Assembly: GCF_000373385.1 (NCBI RefSeq)
Contig: NZ_KB891327.1
Location: forward strand, 133,690-197,689
Source of the DNA: Thiobacillus thioparus DSM 505
GTDB lineage: Bacteria > Pseudomonadota > Gammaproteobacteria > Burkholderiales > Thiobacillaceae
DNA length: 64,000 bases
Reading direction: 5' to 3'
A program made the position numbers and the translations under genes. The notes below the pieces were generated by a model that saw nothing but the letters and a program-made list of their open reading frames with translations, did no database searches and had not been told where the DNA came from. Positions 60,478 through 64,000 of the stretch are shown here, piece by piece. The first letter of the stretch is position 1. Each line of letters starts with the position of its first letter.

Positions 60478-61734
60478 ATGAAACTGAACAAAATCGCTCT
60501 GGCCCTGGCTGCGTTGGCAGCTGCCCCCGTTGCTTTCGCCCACAGCCCGACCACGACGCCTGACCTGGTCGTGCGCATCTCCGGCGCTTCCGCCCAGCAG
60601 GGCACCCTGGTGAAAATCGCCGAGACCATGATGGTCGCCGGCACCATCGACGTGTTCTACAACGATGCCTCGGGCAAAGATCATCGTGCCGTGTTTGGGA
60701 CGATGAAGCCCACCGGCACGGCCATCGGCGTACTGAATACCACCATCCCGGCTTCCATCGGCGGCAAGAAAGTCCTGATTCTGGATCGCGCCGCAGGCGG
60801 CTCCTTCTATGGAGTGGGTCCGGTTGCTCGTGCCCAGGCCATCGCTGCCATGAAGGTTGATGGCAGCTGTACCAGCTCCGGCAACACTTTCCCCAACCCC
60901 TCCTACTATTGCGCCGGCACCGAACTGCAAGTGTCCGACGCCGGCGTGTCCGACGTCGAGCCCGGCATGTTCCGCGGCCCCAACCTGCCCGTCGGCGAAA
61001 CGGCCCTGAGCGCAGCCGAACTGGCCGTTCTGGATGTGGCCAGTCAGAACGGCGTGGTCATGGGCATCGCCGTGACCAACAACTATCCCTACACCACGAT
61101 CAGCAAGGCGGCCGTCCAGTCCATCATGACGGGCACCTACACCGACTGGAGCCAGGTGAACGCCAGCTTGTCCGGCCCCATCACCCTGGAAACCCGTGCG
61201 GCCGGATCCGGTACCAAGTCCGCGGCAAATGCCTTTTTCCTGAATGCCCCTTGCTCGACTGCTGGTCTGTCTCCCTTTGGTGCTCAGGGCGATCCGGTCA
61301 ATTTCTCCACCTACACCGTGGTTGAAAACGGCAGCACCGGCGGCGTCAAGTCCGGCCTGAACAGCGTGTATGCCAAAGGCCAAATGGGTCTCGGTCTGGT
61401 CTCTCTGGAGAACACCCCGAGCGGCAGCGACAACTGGAAGTTCGTTGCCATCGACGGCGTGGCGCCCACCATCGCCAATGCAGTGAGTGGCGATTACCAG
61501 TTCTTCGTCGAGCAATCGATGCAGTGGCGGAGCAGCACCAACGGCACCGCCGTGGGCGATGTTCTGAATACCTTCCGTACCGTGTCTTCCGATCCGGCCA
61601 TTCTGTCGATCCTCCCGGGTGTAGCGGCTACCCCATTCAACTATGACCCGGCCTATGCAGCCATCACGCTGAAGGGTACGCGTGCTGCGGTATCCGGCCC
61701 GAACACCTGCCAACCGCTGCAGCTGTTCTACTGA
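60478..61734 (+). CDS. PstS-like exported substrate-binding protein
   Basis: A 418-residue periplasmic or secreted protein. The signal peptide ends APVAFA/HS. The mature protein resembles PBP-like proteins: LVVRISGASAQQGTLVKIAE at the start, MGIAVTNNYPYTTISKAAVQ then SIMTGTYTDWSQVN, and RAAGSGTKSAANAFFLNAPC, like the phosphate-site loop of PstS. No pstCAB genes are adjacent. It contains a Cys pair typical of oxidised exported proteins. The neighbours are a PEP-CTERM protein and a two-partner secretion pair, so an extracellular role rather than ABC transport is possible. A terminator follows. Confidence 0.75.
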   Translation: MKLNKIALALAALAAAPVAFAHSPTTTPDLVVRISGASAQQGTLVKIAETMMVAGTIDVFYNDASGKDHRAVFGTMKPTGTAIGVLNTTIPASIGGKKVLILDRAAGGSFYGVGPVARAQAIAAMKVDGSCTSSGNTFPNPSYYCAGTELQVSDAGVSDVEPGMFRGPNLPVGETALSAAELAVLDVASQNGVVMGIAVTNNYPYTTISKAAVQSIMTGTYTDWSQVNASLSGPITLETRAAGSGTKSAANAFFLNAPCSTAGLSPFGAQGDPVNFSTYTVVENGSTGGVKSGLNSVYAKGQMGLGLVSLENTPSGSDNWKFVAIDGVAPTIANAVSGDYQFFVEQSMQWRSSTNGTAVGDVLNTFRTVSSDPAILSILPGVAATPFNYDPAYAAITLKGTRAAVSGPNTCQPLQLFY

Positions 61735-61802
61735 TCCAAGTTGACGTCCTGACCTGGAAAAGTGGTTCGAGATGGGCGCAATACCCATCCCGGACTACGG
61801 GA

Positions 61803-61830
61803 AGCGTCCACCGCAAGGTGGGCGCTTTTT
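61803..61830 (+). terminator. Rho-independent terminator after the PstS-like gene
   Basis: Stem AGCGTCCACC (61803-61812) and GGTGGGCGCT (61817-61826), one G-T pair, loop GCAA, followed by a TTTT run. It separates the PstS-like gene from the two-partner secretion pair, which must have its own promoter between here and 61935. Confidence 0.9.
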
Positions 61831-61934
61831 GGCTTGCTTGAGTCTGATTTTTTATTGGGTGTTGTCGATGCGGATGCCATTCCTGAAAAGAGCGTCCGCA
61901 ATCGAATGGCTGTTGATGAATTGGCTGTGACCAC

Positions 61935-63617
61935 ATGAATGTCTGCAATGAACGATCGAGAGATGTGACGAAACGGAATGAATCCAAGGGGATCGCCGAC
62001 TGGATCCGCATGCGGATGAAGTGGCCGTGGGTTTGTTGCCTGATGGTGTTCCTGGGCCTGTCGGCGGCACTGACCGCCAGCGCCGAGGAAGGCGCAGGGA
62101 AGACGCCAGCCGATGCTGTGCCTGCTACAGCGCAGGAAAACCATTTCAATATTTTCGAGTACGCCGTGGAAGGCAATACCCTGTTATCGACCATCGCCAT
62201 CGAACAGGCGGTGTACCCCTATCTGGGCGAGAACCGGACCATTGCCGATGTGCAGTCCGCCCGAGAGAGTCTGGAACGGGCCTATCGGGATGGCGGGTAC
62301 CCGACGGTGTTCGTGGATATTCCGGAACAGAAAGTGGACGGGAACGCGGTGCGCCTAAGGGTGACCGAGGGCAGCGTGGAGCGCTTGCGGGTAAGCGGTG
62401 CGAAATATTACTCGTTGGGGGAGATCAAGGCGCACGTTCCTACGCTGGCAGAGGGCAGCGTGCCGTATTTCCCCGATGTACAAAAGCAGTTGGCCAGCCT
62501 GGCCGTGGCACGCGACCGGAAGGTGACACCGGTGCTGCGCGCAGGTAGAACGCCAGGCAAGGTGGAAGTGGAACTGAAGGTGGAGGATGAGCTGCCTCTG
62601 CATGGCAGTCTGGAAGCCAACAATTATTACAGTGCCAATACCGAACACGCCCGGGTCAATGGCATGTTGCGCTTCGACAATCTGTGGCAACGGGGCCATA
62701 GCGTTTCTCTCCAGTATCAGGCGACGCCGTCCGATCCCAACCAGAGCAACGCATGGTCCGGCACCTATGCCATGCCCGGGTCGACGGGCAACACCTATGC
62801 GTTTTATGCCATCCGATCCCGCAGCAATGTGAGCACCATCGGCGACTATGGCGTGGTGGGCAATGGCGACATCATGGGCGCGCGCTGGATCCATTCCCTG
62901 CCGAGCAAACCCGGTCTGTTTCATAGCCTGACCCTGGGTATGGACTACAAGCATTCCCTGGAGAGCATCGTCGGCAGTACCGACAGCTTCAGCACGCCTG
63001 TGACGTATCTGCCTGTAGTCGCTCAATACAGCGGGACATTCGCCGACGAATCCGGCGTGACCCAGGTGGATCTGGGCGCGAATTTCTCGTTACGCGGCCT
63101 GCGCGACAACGAAAACGAATTTCAGCTGCGGCGCTACAACGCCCGTTCCAATTATTTCTACTGGCGCGGCGACGCGATGCGTACCCAGAAGCTGGGTGCC
63201 GATTTCAGCCTGTATGGCCGGATGGATTTTCAATTGGCCAGCGGACCGCTTATCGGCAATGAACAATTCACCATCGGCGGTGCGCAGAACGTCCGTGGAT
63301 ATCTGGAAGGCGAACGCCTGGGGGACGACGGCATGCGCGCCACGCTGGAACTGCGCAGTCCGCGCCTGGCGGTGGGTATGAAGGATATCGACCAGCTCTT
63401 CCTGCTCGCTTTCGTGGATGCCGGGAAAGTGTGGATCATCGATCCCCTGCCCGGCCAGACCGACCGTTTCGACCTGTCGAGCGCTGGGGTCGGCCTGCGC
63501 CTGATCGCCTGGAAATACTGGCATGTCAATGCGGATTTCGCGCTGCCTTTCCAGGATGGCGCCTATACCTCGGCCCGTCAAGGGCGCTTCCATCTGAAGG
63601 CCAGTTATGAATTCTAA
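61935..63617 (+). CDS. Two-partner secretion outer-membrane transporter (TpsB, ShlB/FhaC family)
   Basis: A 560-residue Omp85-superfamily transporter. The signal sequence lies after a polar N-terminal stretch (WVCCLMVFLGLSAALTASAE). POTRA domains follow (FEYAVEGNTLLSTIAIEQAV; SLERAYRDGGYPTVFVDIPE). The 16-strand barrel contains the conserved loop-6 motif VRGYLEGERLGDDG, and the protein ends in an aromatic residue (FHLKASYEF), as beta-barrels do. Start choice is uncertain: ATG 61935 gives a 25-residue extension, and later in-frame ATGs (MRMKWPWV) may be real. It overlaps the tpsA start by 11 bases. Confidence 0.92.
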   Translation: MNVCNERSRDVTKRNESKGIADWIRMRMKWPWVCCLMVFLGLSAALTASAEEGAGKTPADAVPATAQENHFNIFEYAVEGNTLLSTIAIEQAVYPYLGENRTIADVQSARESLERAYRDGGYPTVFVDIPEQKVDGNAVRLRVTEGSVERLRVSGAKYYSLGEIKAHVPTLAEGSVPYFPDVQKQLASLAVARDRKVTPVLRAGRTPGKVEVELKVEDELPLHGSLEANNYYSANTEHARVNGMLRFDNLWQRGHSVSLQYQATPSDPNQSNAWSGTYAMPGSTGNTYAFYAIRSRSNVSTIGDYGVVGNGDIMGARWIHSLPSKPGLFHSLTLGMDYKHSLESIVGSTDSFSTPVTYLPVVAQYSGTFADESGVTQVDLGANFSLRGLRDNENEFQLRRYNARSNYFYWRGDAMRTQKLGADFSLYGRMDFQLASGPLIGNEQFTIGGAQNVRGYLEGERLGDDGMRATLELRSPRLAVGMKDIDQLFLLAFVDAGKVWIIDPLPGQTDRFDLSSAGVGLRLIAWKYWHVNADFALPFQDGAYTSARQGRFHLKASYEF

Positions 63618-64000
63618 GCAGAGAACGCCGTTGCATCGTTTCGCCGCCTATGGGATGTCGGTGTGGGTCGGCATCGCCACGCCTCTGGTGCAGGCTGCGG
63701 GGATGCTTCCTGTACCTTGCGCCGGAGGGGTATGCGGTACCAATCCCAATCCGACACCCTGGATTGGCCAAGGCAGCGGCAGCCTGTCCGTGACGCCGGA
63801 CGGCAGTCATATGGTCATCCAGCAGAACACCGGCAAGGCCATCTTCAACTGGGCAGGCTTCAACATCGGGGCTGGAAACAGCGTGCAGTTCGTCCAGCCG
63901 AATGCAGCAGCTAGCGTCTTGAACCGGATCTGGGATGCGAATCCCACCACGATACAAGGACAGTTGAGTGCCAATGGCCAGATATTCCTGCTGAACCAGA
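63607..64000 (+). CDS. Two-partner secretion exoprotein TpsA, 5' part (filamentous hemagglutinin type)
   Basis: An open frame of 131 codons runs off the window. The N-terminus has an extended signal (AAYGMSVWVGIATPLVQAAG) and the start of the TPS domain: GSLSVTPDGSHMVIQQNTGK, FNWAGFNIGAGNSVQFVQPN, AAASVLNRI and NGQIFLLNQ, the hallmark of haemagglutinin-type secretion domains. The ATG overlaps the tpsB end, so the exoprotein is made with its transporter. Total size and function cannot be seen. Confidence 0.93.
   Translation, partial: MNSKQRTPLHRFAAYGMSVWVGIATPLVQAAGMLPVPCAGGVCGTNPNPTPWIGQGSGSLSVTPDGSHMVIQQNTGKAIFNWAGFNIGAGNSVQFVQPNAAASVLNRIWDANPTTIQGQLSANGQIFLLNQ

Overview
The window (64 kb, GC-rich, gene-dense) looks like the chromosome of a free-living betaproteobacterium. 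The evidence is a complete 14-gene-type nuo operon followed by a DUF2818 gene, a cysE-iscRSUA-hscBA-fdx-iscX cluster, an sdhCDAB-sdhE-gltA-sucAB cluster, and an EpsA-type regulator with PEP-CTERM proteins. From memory the combination fits Thiobacillus and relatives (Nitrosomonadales) best, but no search was run and the genus is inference.

Layout. 1-13.5 kb: the end of nuoC, then nuoDEFGHIJKLMN (respiratory complex I), a DUF2818 membrane protein and a small S4 RNA-binding protein. 13.5-18 kb, minus strand: a SAM methyltransferase, a frameshifted small gene start/stop-coupled to mutS, mutS and suhB. 18-26 kb, plus strand: trmJ, cysE and the isc Fe-S assembly operon, with three nearly identical IscR type-1-like boxes (one before cysE, two before iscR) and an unexpected DUF3050 gene between hscA and fdx. 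26-27.3 kb, minus strand: an exported DsrE-like protein and a TetR regulator with a perfect palindromic operator. 27.6-33 kb: flhB-flhA-flhF-flhG-fliA, in which FlhB stops before its autocleaving NPTH domain and FlhG has lost its ATP-binding P-loop but keeps the DQAxxLRR FlhF-activating motif. 33-43.8 kb: malic enzyme, sdhC, sdhD, an exported alpha/beta hydrolase, sdhA, sdhB, sdhE, gltA, sucA and sucB. SucB lacks the peripheral subunit-binding domain. 43.8-44.7 kb: an orphan MlaF-like ABC ATPase with a Tyr in place of the H-loop His.

44.8-53.1 kb is a signalling region. It holds a REC-TPR protein with a sensorless histidine kinase and a small hypothetical protein, then (minus strand) a large membrane PAS histidine kinase, a single-domain response regulator and a REC-PAS-PAS-GGDEF-EAL protein. 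53.5-55.7 kb, minus strand: a hydrolase, a macrodomain protein, a lipocalin lipoprotein and a small hypothetical protein. 55.9-64 kb is a cell-surface region: a PEP-CTERM protein, an EAL-CBS-GGDEF protein, an EpsA-like LuxR regulator, a second PEP-CTERM-like protein with a variant motif, a PstS-like exported protein, and a two-partner secretion pair (TpsB transporter and the start of a TpsA exoprotein that runs off the end).

How it works together: the first 44 kb is core energy metabolism (complex I, complex II, TCA enzymes and the Fe-S assembly they need). The last 20 kb is signalling, c-di-GMP turnover and surface/secretion functions. No rRNA, tRNA, CRISPR array, insertion sequence or prophage was seen.
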